A stretch of DNA of 9,912 bases from Dehalococcoidia bacterium (GCA_030690705.1 JAUYGE010000184.1:1-9912); one strand, 5' to 3'. Shown: positions 1 to 6,362, numbered from the stretch's first letter. Made by a program: numbers and translations. The notes: generated from the sequence alone by a model not told the origin.

Positions 1-383
1 CAGCTCAAAGCGAATTCACTGATAAGGATAAGGAGCAGTAGTCCAAGGACCAGGCTGGCGATGACATTCCGTCGCAGCATCAGGTCAAAGCCGCCGATCA
101 CCAGTCCGAATATGAGGTAGCGTGACAGCAGCAGTCGGTCGCTCAATCCCGAAAGTAAGATGTCTCTCCCGAGGAGAACGGTGAGCACCATAAAGAGGAG
201 CAGGATTAAGCTGCGCCGCAGTGAGAAATCTCGTCGGAGACAGCTGTAGAAATGCCCCGCCGCCAACCCCGGGATGCCCACCACTGCCAGGATAGGGTCT
301 CTGATGGCCCAGGCGACCGCGGCTATCGAGACGCTTACGGCCAGATAGGCAAGAAGGCGGAAGTGAAACGAATAGCTCTGCAT
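1..383 (-). CDS. TgpA-like transglutaminase, N-terminal membrane domain (partial, runs off left edge)
   Basis: Reading the minus strand from the ATG at 383 gives a frame with no stop to the window edge (127 codons visible). The visible part is almost entirely hydrophobic, with likely membrane helices near residues 10-27, 29-43, 58-72, 86-99 and 107-123, separated by short Arg-rich loops such as CLRRD and DLMLRR. The segment FDLMLRRN followed by a long Leu-rich helix resembles the membrane region (DUF3488/TgpA type) that precedes the extracytoplasmic transglutaminase-like domain in proteins usually encoded after MoxR and DUF58. The start lies one base after the DUF58 stop and no clear Shine-Dalgarno precedes it, so translation is probably coupled. 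The catalytic Cys-His-Asp domain would lie outside the window, so the family call rests on membrane pattern and gene order; another multi-pass membrane protein is possible. Confidence 0.6.
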   Translation of the reverse strand, partial: MQSYSFHFRLLAYLAVSVSIAAVAWAIRDPILAVVGIPGLAAGHFYSCLRRDFSLRRSLILLLFMVLTVLLGRDILLSGLSDRLLLSRYLIFGLVIGGFDLMLRRNVIASLVLGLLLLILISEFALS

Positions 384-384
384 T

Positions 385-1593
385 TCAAAGTACCGGTGCT
401 GACTTAGCCCCCAAGAATCGAGAGGCGGCCATCTCGCTAATTCCTGCTTCCAAACCGCCCCTGGTGCAGTTGACTATGTCGATGTTATTCCCTGCTAATC
501 TGGAACTGAACTCCTCAGGTCTCTCATCTGCTGCAAATCCTTCCAGGAGCACCAGCAATTCCCTGCCCATCGCCGCTATCTGTGATAAGGCTGGGACCAG
601 GTCGACTTCTTTTGCCGATACAATAGCGACAATGACCTGTCCGGGCTCCGTTGCCAGCGCCGGCTCCCAACCGGCGTCAGGCGCTATCTCCAACTGTGCC
701 AGGTAGTCCATGGCCTCCTGCCAGCTGGCATGGTACAGGGCCCTTTCGCCGGCGATGATGTTTATTGGCCGCCCTAAGTCGGCGGAAAACCTGGCCAGAC
801 TGGCGGCAATCCGAATGCTGTATTCCAGGGTTGTTTCCTTATCGCTGCCAAACTCGCGTCGGGTATCAAGAACCACCGTTATAGCACCCTGGCGATATTG
901 CTCAAACTCCTTGAGCATAAACTGGCCCAGCCGGGCTGTATTGCGCCAGTGGATGTGTTTCAGGGGGTCGCCATAGCGATATTCTCTCGACCCGTACAAC
1001 TCTTCGGCGGTACTCGACTTAATCGCCTGTCTCCACTCCGTCCAAACAGCATCGGCCGCCGGCTGCCCTTCCAACGGGTAGTAAGCGGGATAAACGGTCA
1101 GGTTGAGCGGTAATTCAAAAGAGCGTTTCCTCCTCATTAATCCCAGAGGGTCGCTAGTTTGAAGGATGATGGCCGCTGACGGATAGTACCCTCGCTTGTA
1201 GCAGGCAACCTCATAGTAGAAGGTGGTGCTTGATTTTGGTTCAAGTGTAGGGATGAGGAAGTTTCGAAGGCGTTTCTCCGGCGAAGCAAACGGGCAGTGT
1301 TCGAGCACTTTGACAAAATGTGTGGCAAGCCGCCCCGGGTTACCGACTGTCAGCGTGACTTCGATGACTTCGTCTTCGAGCGGACCACTGAGCTGAGTCT
1401 GAGTTGATTTGGGCAGGAGTATCTGCCGCTCCACATTTAAGGACTTAAGACCGAACCCCGTGATTACCGCTGAAAACACCAGCAGGCTCCAGATGAAGGC
1501 GTCAATCAGGTATATCCAGCCGATTTGCGTCTGACTGGCGAGAAAATAGACGAAGACGCCGGCAGCGACGAAAACATAGCCCGCTTTAGTCAT
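385..1593 (-). CDS. DUF58 domain membrane protein
   Basis: A 402-residue DUF58 protein. Two membrane helices sit at the N-terminus (about residues 5-20 and 25-47). A beta-rich region follows (about 55-170). The diagnostic DUF58 block at 200-232 contains REYRYGD, HIHWRNTAR and LKEFEQ, matching the family pattern RxYxxGDxxRxIxWxxxAR. The stretch after it (ITVVLDTRREF, about 238-248) begins a von Willebrand A-like fold with an Asp at 243. Proteins of this family are encoded beside MoxR ATPases and are thought to act with them on extracytoplasmic or membrane protein complexes; the exact substrate is unknown. The ATG is 6 bases after the MoxR stop, with GAGAGG just upstream, so the two are cotranscribed and probably translationally coupled. 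The family assignment is secure; the cellular role is not. Confidence 0.92.
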   Translation of the reverse strand: MTKAGYVFVAAGVFVYFLASQTQIGWIYLIDAFIWSLLVFSAVITGFGLKSLNVERQILLPKSTQTQLSGPLEDEVIEVTLTVGNPGRLATHFVKVLEHCPFASPEKRLRNFLIPTLEPKSSTTFYYEVACYKRGYYPSAAIILQTSDPLGLMRRKRSFELPLNLTVYPAYYPLEGQPAADAVWTEWRQAIKSSTAEELYGSREYRYGDPLKHIHWRNTARLGQFMLKEFEQYRQGAITVVLDTRREFGSDKETTLEYSIRIAASLARFSADLGRPINIIAGERALYHASWQEAMDYLAQLEIAPDAGWEPALATEPGQVIVAIVSAKEVDLVPALSQIAAMGRELLVLLEGFAADERPEEFSSRLAGNNIDIVNCTRGGLEAGISEMAASRFLGAKSAPVL

Positions 1594-1599
1594 TGCCTC

Positions 1600-2523
1600 T
1601 CATAGTGGAACAGGGATGGAGCTAAGAATTGATTCCAGAGACTTTGTGGAAGCGTCGTGGGCTGAAGAGCGCGGGACAATACGGTGGCGCAGGACGGGGA
1701 GGGCCACTTTCTTGATATCGTCAGGGGTAACAAAACTCCTGTCTTCCATTGCGGCTTCGGCCTGAGCTGCTCGTTGGAGAAAGACGGCGCCGCGGGGGCT
1801 GACACCCACGACAATCTCTTTGTTAACTCTTGTCTCTGCAACAATGCTGGCTATGTACTCTTTTACCGGGCGGGCCACCTGAATCAGACTTATCTGTTCC
1901 TGCATCTCCACAATTTCTGTCGAAGTAAGTACCGGCTTGAGACTGCTCTCCCCATGTTCGTGTTTGTCCAGAATTTCTACTTGCTGCTCCAGATCAGGAT
2001 AGCCAATACCCAGGGAGAGCAGAAACCTGTCCAGCTGACTTTGCGGTAACGGGAAAACCCCGTGCGCTTCCGAAAGATTGCGGGTGGCGATAACAAAGAA
2101 AGGCCTGGGGAGTGGGTGAGACACTCCATCGAAGGTGACAAATCCCTCGCCCATCGCTTCAAGGAGTGCGGACTGAGTGCGGGGGCTGGAGCGGTTGATC
2201 TCGTCCGCCAGGACGATATTGGCAAAAATCGGACCGGGCATAAATTTGAAGCTGCCTTCGTTCGGGTAATAGATTGACGACCCGGTGATGTCAGTTGGCA
2301 GCAGGTCAGGAGTGAATTGAATGCGGTTGAAGGTGGTCTGCAGCGACTGCGCCAGAGCCTTTGCCAAGAGTGTCTTGCCTACACCCGGGAAGTCGTCAAG
2401 CAGGACATGCCCTTGACATAACAGTCCCATAAGGCAAAGTCGGATTACTCTGGTGTCTGCGACTACGACGGAACGGACATTCTCAACAACCGCCCGGGCC
2501 CGGCGGACGAATTCTTTGCTCAT
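1600..2523 (-). CDS. MoxR-family AAA+ ATPase
   Basis: A 307-residue ATPase, the usual length for MoxR proteins. Visible motifs are Walker A (FPGVGKT, G47-T51), Walker B (IVLADEIN with D107 and E108), a sensor-1 region (ATRN, N149), the hallmark PLPQSQLDRF with Arg166 as likely arginine finger, and sensor 2 in the lid (GVSPRG, R244). MoxR proteins are cytosolic chaperone-like ATPases that work with DUF58/VWA partners to mature or insert metal centres or envelope proteins. Two starts are possible: ATG 2541 (313 aa, with GGAAAGG almost touching it) and ATG 2523 (preceded by AGAGGA at a 9-base spacing). The second is chosen for its better spacing from both the ribosome site and the -10 box. The sensor-1 loop reads NLSEAHG where NPxExxG is usual, a modest divergence. 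This is the first gene of the operon. Confidence 0.93.
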   Translation of the reverse strand: MSKEFVRRARAVVENVRSVVVADTRVIRLCLMGLLCQGHVLLDDFPGVGKTLLAKALAQSLQTTFNRIQFTPDLLPTDITGSSIYYPNEGSFKFMPGPIFANIVLADEINRSSPRTQSALLEAMGEGFVTFDGVSHPLPRPFFVIATRNLSEAHGVFPLPQSQLDRFLLSLGIGYPDLEQQVEILDKHEHGESSLKPVLTSTEIVEMQEQISLIQVARPVKEYIASIVAETRVNKEIVVGVSPRGAVFLQRAAQAEAAMEDRSFVTPDDIKKVALPVLRHRIVPRSSAHDASTKSLESILSSIPVPL

Positions 2524-2532
2524 CTGGCTATT

Positions 2533-2538
2533 TCCTCT
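2533..2538 (-). promoter_or_regulatory. Shine-Dalgarno favouring the inner MoxR start
   Basis: AGAGGA on the minus strand lies 9 bases before the ATG at 2523 and inside the six extra codons of the longer frame that starts at 2541. It supports the shorter MoxR protein. The alternative site GGAAAGG before ATG 2541 is closer to its start than is ideal, so the choice is not certain. Confidence 0.5.
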
Positions 2539-2559
2539 CATGCCTTTCCGTTATTATTA

Positions 2560-2571
2560 GTATATTATACC
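2560..2571. promoter_or_regulatory. Palindromic -10 region, probable divergent promoter
   Basis: GTATA-T-TATAC (2560-2570) is a perfect inverted repeat about one central base. Read on the minus strand it contains a consensus TATAAT (2569-2564) preceded by GG. It sits about 40 bases before the preferred MoxR start and would be its -10 box. Read on the plus strand it offers TATATT (2561-2566) or TATTAT (2563-2568), each one mismatch from consensus, facing the protease gene about 100 bases away. No strong -35 hexamer is visible on either side at 17 bases. The MoxR direction is fairly convincing; the plus direction is inference. Confidence 0.55.
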
Positions 2572-2614
2572 TTGCTTGAATGAGATGTAGAACACCGGAT
2601 GAAGTCACATGCTA

Positions 2615-2658
2615 CACTTGTACAGTCTTAACTTCTGGACAACAAGGTTTTACAAGTG
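2615..2658 (+). repeat. 8-bp inverted repeat in the leader of the protease gene
   Basis: CACTTGTA (2615-2622) and TACAAGTG (2651-2658) are exact reverse complements separated by 28 bases. The downstream arm abuts the ribosome-binding tract. As RNA it could form a stem that affects access to the start; as DNA it could be a spaced operator. Eight bases with a long loop can arise by chance, so function is unproven. Confidence 0.35.
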
Positions 2659-2670
2659 GAAGGGAAAGAG
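2658..2670 (+). promoter_or_regulatory. Shine-Dalgarno of the intramembrane protease
   Basis: A purine-rich tract, GGAAGGGAAAGAG, ends two bases before ATG 2673, with its AGGG core 8 bases from the start. It decides in favour of the 288-residue protein over the longer frame from 2580, which has no comparable site. It directly follows one arm of an 8-bp inverted repeat in the leader. Confidence 0.65.
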
Positions 2671-2672
2671 AA

Positions 2673-3539
2673 ATGAGTAAGCCGGTGGAAAGCAAGGGTG
2701 GTCTTCACCCGTTCTTCAGCAGCGGCCTGCTCCTGATTGCCTCACAGGTTCTCTCCTTCTATCTGGCCTTCCGCGAGAGGGAATTGCTGGAAAGCAGCCA
2801 GATAACTCTGCCGGAGACCTCACTGGGGCTGCCGCTCGCCTACTTCTTCGGGGCGGTGGCCCTGGTCGGCCTCATCCTCTTCCTGTTGCCCCTGGCGGCG
2901 ATCAGGACGGTACTGAAAATGGTGTTCCTCTTCCTCTTCGTCTGGGGAGTCTTCATTTGTCTGGCATTCTTGCTTCCTGTGCCCTGGGCTGTCGGAGTGT
3001 CTGTGATTGCGGTCGCGCTCTACCGGTTCAAGCCCAGGATTTGGCTGCACAATCTGCTCATGGTTGTTACCCTGGCCAGCGTGGGGGCTGTCTTCGGAGT
3101 GCTCTTTTCGCCGCTGACGGCCATCCTGTTCATGCTTGTCATCTCAGTCTATGACATTGTGGCCGTGCGTTTCGGCTTCATGATGTGGATGGTGAAGAGG
3201 ATGGCCGTGTCTGATACGTTGCCGGTCTTTGTCATTCCCAGAACAGTGCCGGGATGGAAGCAGGACATGAAGGAAGTACGGCTCTTTGAGGACCGTTCGG
3301 AAAGGGAATTCTCGGTGCTTGGTGGTGGTGATGTTGGGTTCCCACTCCTGCTGGTGGTCTCGGTATTCTTTGCCGATGGGTTCGCTCGCTCCCTGATTGT
3401 GGCCGGTTTCGCACTTCTCGGTCTGGCTGGCGCGTATCTGGTACACGACAAACTACTCAAGGGCAGACCGACACCAGCGTTACCACCAATCTCAATCTTA
3501 TGCATTGTCGGGTTCGCGATCGCACGTCTTATTGCCTGA
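2673..3539 (+). CDS. Presenilin / signal peptide peptidase-like intramembrane aspartyl protease (family A22)
   Basis: A 288-residue multi-pass membrane protein with about nine predicted helices (roughly 14-33, 53-73, 78-100, 104-117, 122-145, 148-167, 215-235, 237-257, 269-287), the topology of presenilin and signal peptide peptidase. All three signatures are present: VYD in helix 6 (catalytic Asp161), GGGDVGFP at the start of helix 7 (Asp220, the GxGD motif) and PALPP in the last helix (PAL at 268-270). Such enzymes cleave transmembrane segments inside the bilayer. The loop between helices 6 and 7 (about 168-214) is charged and hydrophilic. An upstream in-frame ATG at 2580 exists, but the added 31 residues are Cys/Thr-rich and unlike a membrane protein start; ATG 2673 has AAGGGA 7 bases ahead. 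The gene is divergent from the MoxR operon. The closest family is probably the archaeal-type A22 (DUF1119/SPP_2) group. Substrates are unknown. Confidence 0.9.
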   Translation: MSKPVESKGGLHPFFSSGLLLIASQVLSFYLAFRERELLESSQITLPETSLGLPLAYFFGAVALVGLILFLLPLAAIRTVLKMVFLFLFVWGVFICLAFLLPVPWAVGVSVIAVALYRFKPRIWLHNLLMVVTLASVGAVFGVLFSPLTAILFMLVISVYDIVAVRFGFMMWMVKRMAVSDTLPVFVIPRTVPGWKQDMKEVRLFEDRSEREFSVLGGGDVGFPLLLVVSVFFADGFARSLIVAGFALLGLAGAYLVHDKLLKGRPTPALPPISILCIVGFAIARLIA

Positions 3540-3644
3540 CCGGCGTGTGATCTGCCAGCGAGCCTGGCGAAGTGAGGGGACTGCGCAGGCGAAATCAGTT
3601 CTCGCCGGGATAGGCGCTCTTCAAGTGATGCCGGATGTACCTGG

Positions 3645-3652
3645 GGTATAAT
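3645..3652 (+). promoter_or_regulatory. -10 box (GGTATAAT) for the phosphoribosyltransferase-like gene
   Basis: A consensus TATAAT at 3647-3652, preceded by GGGG, lies 55 bases before ATG 3707 in a non-coding stretch. No good -35 hexamer is seen at 16-18 bases. The same octamer GGTATAAT occurs at two other gene-proximal sites in this window. Confidence 0.5.
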
Positions 3653-3706
3653 GGTCGTGAGCAGCCATGGCATGGCGAGAAAAAAGAGCGGAAGTTGGCA
3701 GAAGTT

Positions 3707-4405
3707 ATGGGCAAGCTTCGTATCGTCTCGCGGAGCGGCAGGCAATTCGCTGACCGGACGGAAGCGGGAAGGCTTCTGGCAGACGAACTGCGTGAGCTTC
3801 GCGGTCAGAACCCGGTGGTGCTGGGTATACCGCGTGGGGGTGTGGTGGTGGCTCGCGAACTGGCACGAGCGCTGGAGGGCGAAATGGACATAGTAATCTC
3901 GCGGAAGCTTCTCTCTCCAGGTCACCCGGAGTTGGCCATGGGCTCGGTTTCGGAGAACGGACGGGTTTTCTTGAACGAAACGGTGCTGCTCGACCTGGGT
4001 GTCGATGTGCAGGATGTTGAGAGAGAGAAAGAGCGGCAGCTGAATGAGATCCGGCGCCGGAGTGAGATATTCCGGCGAGTTTATCCTCGGGTGCCCCTCG
4101 AAGGCAGAGTGGTCATCGTCACCGACGATGGAGTAGCCACCGGTGCTACAGCTATGGTGGCGCTCTGGGCGGTCCGGCAGGAGCACCCGGCAAGGCTGGT
4201 AGCGGCGATGCCTGTCGGGTCGGAGGACTCGGTGGTGCAGTTGGCGCGGGAGGCGGATGAAACGGTGTGCCTGCGGGTCCCCCCGCAATTCTACGCGGTG
4301 GGGCAGTTCTACAGCCGCTTTGAGCAGCTGGAGGATGAGGATGTCCTTCAGATACTGAGTGAGGAAGGGGAGAAGAAGGAGACACTGAAGTCGAAGCGGG
4401 AGTAA
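3707..4405 (+). CDS. Predicted phosphoribosyltransferase (orphan PRTase-fold protein)
   Basis: A 232-residue protein with the type I phosphoribosyltransferase fold. The PRPP-binding loop is at 135-150 (VVIVTDDGVATGAT, with the two acidic residues D140/D141 and the TGAT turn). Upstream are FADRTEAGRLLADEL (14-28) and PVVLGIPRGGVVVA (36-49), typical of the uncharacterised PRTase group also found in mycobacteria and often fused to hydrolases. RKLLSPGHPELAMGSV (66-81) and the C-terminal FYSRFEQLEDEDV (201-213) also fit that group. The substrate base is unknown and no nucleotide salvage gene is adjacent. ATG 3707 is preferred because the domain begins right after it; the open frame extends back to 3635 but overlaps the likely -10 box. 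The ribosome site is weak. It stands alone, 167 bases after the protease gene and convergent with the aldo/keto reductase. Confidence 0.87.
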   Translation: MGKLRIVSRSGRQFADRTEAGRLLADELRELRGQNPVVLGIPRGGVVVARELARALEGEMDIVISRKLLSPGHPELAMGSVSENGRVFLNETVLLDLGVDVQDVEREKERQLNEIRRRSEIFRRVYPRVPLEGRVVIVTDDGVATGATAMVALWAVRQEHPARLVAAMPVGSEDSVVQLAREADETVCLRVPPQFYAVGQFYSRFEQLEDEDVLQILSEEGEKKETLKSKRE

Positions 4406-4564
4406 GTGGTTTGAGGCGGCGGGGGTGTGTGGAACTTCTCCATGGCATAAGAGATGGAAACGGAGCCGGGCACCCTCGATAAGGTGGTGGAGTTGGCCCG
4501 GGACTGGTTTCTCAAGTAACTGGACCGGCATGGGCCAAACAAAGAGGGTGACCGGTGCTGACAG

Positions 4565-5497
4565 TCACACGAGCTTATCGAGCCGGTCACTGTCATCTTG
4601 GGTCAGCTTCCAGGTTGCAGCCGCCATATTGGCTGACAGTTGGTCGATACTCATAACCCCTGCGATAACTGAACCTAACCACTTGTGGGAAAGCAGCCAG
4701 GCTATGGCAAGCTCCCCGACGGTATGCCCCCGCTCCCTGGCAAAGGCTTCCAGTTTGGCAAGCTTATCGAAGTTGGCATCGGTCAGGCTATCGGCATAGA
4801 TAGCGGGCGGGTTTGCCAGGCGCGTGTTTGCTGGTATCTGCTGACCGCGGCGGTACTTGCCGGTAAGGAAACCGCCGGCAAGAGGTCCCCAGGGTATCAG
4901 GCCGACACCGTGGGCCTCGCAGCAGGGGACTACCTCTCGCTCCACGTTGCGATCAAGCAGGTTGTATCTCGATTGCACTACGATGAATGATTCCAGGTGA
5001 TGGGCTCGGGAGGTCGCCAGTGCGTCGGCGAGCGTCCATCCGGCAAAGTTGGAGCATCCGATATAGCGTACCTTGCCGGTCCTGACCAGGTCGTCCATGG
5101 CGCGCAGGGTTTCCTGAATTGGAGTTTGCTGGTCGGGATGGTGAAAATAGTAAAGGTCAATGTAATCAGTATTGAGCCGCCTCAAACTGGCCTCCACCGC
5201 CCTCATCACGTAGCCGCGCGAGCCACCTTGCTGGTTGGGAGGAACGCTCCTCGGGTTGCCAAACTTGGTGGCGATTATGACCTGAGAGCGTTTCCCCTTG
5301 ACCGCTTTACCTACCAGTTCCTCAGACCGCCCTTGAGTGTATACGTCGGCAGTGTCAAGGAAATTGATGCCTGTCTCCAGTGCATGGTTAATGATGCCGA
5401 TAGATGTCTGCTCGTCAGCCCGTTCCCCGAAGTTGTTGCCTCCCAGGCCAATCTGCGAGACCTTGAGTCCTGAGTTTCCCAGCCTGCGGTACTCCAT
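4565..5497 (-). CDS. Aldo/keto reductase
   Basis: A 310-residue NAD(P)H-dependent oxidoreductase of the aldo/keto reductase superfamily with a (beta/alpha)8 barrel. The catalytic tetrad is visible: Asp48 (NFLDTAD), Tyr53 (DVY), Lys78 (ATKFG) and His119 (YYFHHPD). Further family blocks are GKVRYIGCSNF (141-151), QSRYNLLDR (175-183) and PWGPLAGGFLTGKY (202-215), followed by a C-terminal cofactor-binding segment, AGVMSIDQL (279-287). These resemble the YhdN/YajO-like general stress or aldehyde reductase group; the physiological substrate cannot be told. The frame stays open up to 5755, but that extension overlaps the divergent kinase gene and looks non-coding. GGGAGGAG lies just before ATG 5497. 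A well-formed promoter lies further upstream. Confidence 0.95.
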   Translation of the reverse strand: MEYRRLGNSGLKVSQIGLGGNNFGERADEQTSIGIINHALETGINFLDTADVYTQGRSEELVGKAVKGKRSQVIIATKFGNPRSVPPNQQGGSRGYVMRAVEASLRRLNTDYIDLYYFHHPDQQTPIQETLRAMDDLVRTGKVRYIGCSNFAGWTLADALATSRAHHLESFIVVQSRYNLLDRNVEREVVPCCEAHGVGLIPWGPLAGGFLTGKYRRGQQIPANTRLANPPAIYADSLTDANFDKLAKLEAFARERGHTVGELAIAWLLSHKWLGSVIAGVMSIDQLSANMAAATWKLTQDDSDRLDKLV

Positions 5498-5501
5498 GAG
5501 G

Positions 5502-5509
5502 CTCCTCCC
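5502..5509 (-). promoter_or_regulatory. Shine-Dalgarno of the aldo/keto reductase
   Basis: GGGAGGAG on the minus strand, with GGAGG 6 bases from ATG 5497, is nearly ideal and fixes the start of the reductase. It rules out the 86-residue longer reading frame. Confidence 0.85.
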
Positions 5510-5549
5510 TTCAACGTCGGTTGTTGTTCGGTCCTGGCGGTCTCCGTGC

Positions 5550-5578
5550 ATCATACAACAGTTCGCGGGAGCAGCCAA
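5550..5578 (-). promoter_or_regulatory. Sigma-70-type promoter of the aldo/keto reductase
   Basis: On the minus strand TTGGCT (5578-5573, four of six matches to TTGACA) is followed after exactly 17 bases by TATGAT (5555-5550, five of six matches to TATAAT). The -10 box is about 52 bases before the start codon. This is the best-spaced bipartite promoter in the window. Confidence 0.6.
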
Positions 5579-5636
5579 GATGCACGCTATCCGGGGCTTG
5601 GTAGAGGGATATAAGGTTTCGCCTTCTCCGAACGCT

Positions 5637-5644
5637 GGTATAAT
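5637..5644 (+). promoter_or_regulatory. -10 box (GGTATAAT) of the NMP-kinase-like gene
   Basis: Consensus TATAAT at 5639-5644 with GG before it, 37 bases upstream of the proposed TTG start at 5682. The -35 region is poor. It is divergent from the reductase promoter about 60 bases away, so the two genes share an intergenic control region. Confidence 0.5.
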
Positions 5645-5681
5645 ATCCGGGCAGCCATGACACGTCGGGGAAGGACGGTAC

Positions 5682-6332
5682 TTGAGAGCATCTATTGAAA
5701 CGGGCAACATGCGTTGGAATGCCGTTCTGCTGGTGGGGCCGACCGGTTCAGGCAAAACTCCGCTCGGGCAGTTGTTGGAAGATGGAGGGCTGTGGGGCAG
5801 GCGGTGTCTGCACTTCGATTTCGGGGAGGCTTTGCGCGTCTCTGCTGGCCGGCGGACTGGACCGCTGACGATCGGCGAGCGCGAGGTGGTTGAGACATCG
5901 CTGAAATCTGGCAGGCTGCTGGAGGACGAGCATTTCTCAATCGCGGAGAAGCTGCTGGTCGATTACTTGACTTGCCGGAGAGCGAGTCAGGACACCATGA
6001 TTGTACTCAATGGTTTACCGCGGCACGTTGGTCAGGCTAAGGGCATAGAGCGAATAGTAGGTGTGCAAACGCTGGTGAGTCTCGAGTGCGGACCTGAGGT
6101 GGTGTGGGAGAGGATTCGGACCAATGCCGGCGGCGATCGGAGTGGCCGTGGGGATGAGACGCTGGAAGCGGTCAGCCGGCGTCTAGAAACGTTCAGGATG
6201 AGGACGGCGCTGCTGCTTGAGCACTACCGCTGCCTGGAGGTACCCGTGCTGTCTTTGGAAGTGGGCGCGAAGTCCACAGCTCAGGAACTGCGCAGGCAGC
6301 TCGATGCCAGATGGCCGGTGAGGCCGCGATAG
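5682..6332 (+). CDS. Adenylate-kinase-like P-loop nucleoside monophosphate kinase (divergent)
   Basis: A 216-residue P-loop protein related to adenylate kinases. Walker A is GPTGSGKT (19-26). HFDFGEALR (44-52) takes the place of the NMP-binding segment. VLNGLPRHVGQA (108-119) corresponds to the adenylate kinase block DGFPRtxxQA. RIRTN...GRGDE (145-159) and the following RRLETFRMRT match the LID arginines and the RLxxYxxxT region. The LID is short and has no zinc-binding cysteines. The protein probably transfers phosphate from ATP to a nucleoside monophosphate, but the altered motifs mean substrate or even kinase activity is uncertain. TTG 5682 is chosen for AAGGA 6 bases ahead; ATG 5709 (207 aa) is the alternative and leaves the P-loop intact. 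It is convergent with the rubrerythrin gene, 30 bases apart. Confidence 0.75.
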   Translation: MRASIETGNMRWNAVLLVGPTGSGKTPLGQLLEDGGLWGRRCLHFDFGEALRVSAGRRTGPLTIGEREVVETSLKSGRLLEDEHFSIAEKLLVDYLTCRRASQDTMIVLNGLPRHVGQAKGIERIVGVQTLVSLECGPEVVWERIRTNAGGDRSGRGDETLEAVSRRLETFRMRTALLLEHYRCLEVPVLSLEVGAKSTAQELRRQLDARWPVRPR

Positions 6333-6361
6333 CCCCGGCGCTGGCAGCAACTCCGGCCTCA
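6319..6361. terminator. Possible bidirectional hairpin between convergent genes
   Basis: TGAGGCCG (6319-6326) and CGGCCTCA (6354-6361) form an exact 8-bp inverted repeat spanning the 30-base gap between the kinase-like and rubrerythrin stop codons. The loop is 27 bases and no T-run follows on either strand, so it is not a classical intrinsic terminator. The placement is suggestive; function is uncertain. Confidence 0.25.
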
Positions 6362-6362
6362 G

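Noticed and set aside
2580..2672. N-terminal extension of 31 residues on the intramembrane protease
   Set aside because: The extension is Cys/Thr/Gly-rich without signal or membrane features, has no ribosome site, and a good Shine-Dalgarno precedes the inner ATG at 2673.
3554..3606. Terminator after the protease gene (GCCAG-CGAGC-CTGGC at 3554-3568 and GGCGA/TCGCC at 3588-3606)
   Set aside because: Both stems are only 5 bp and neither is followed by a T-run; such short stems are expected by chance in GC-rich DNA.
3149..4531. A 460-codon open frame on the minus strand, opposite the protease and phosphoribosyltransferase genes
   Set aside because: It is antisense to two genes with clear family motifs. 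Its translation is rich in His, Pro, Arg and Ser without domain features, and it has no ribosome site. It is an artefact of codon bias on the opposite strand.
5498..5755. 86-residue N-terminal extension of the aldo/keto reductase
   Set aside because: The family fold starts directly at ATG 5497 behind a near-ideal Shine-Dalgarno, and the extension overlaps the divergent kinase-like gene and both promoters.
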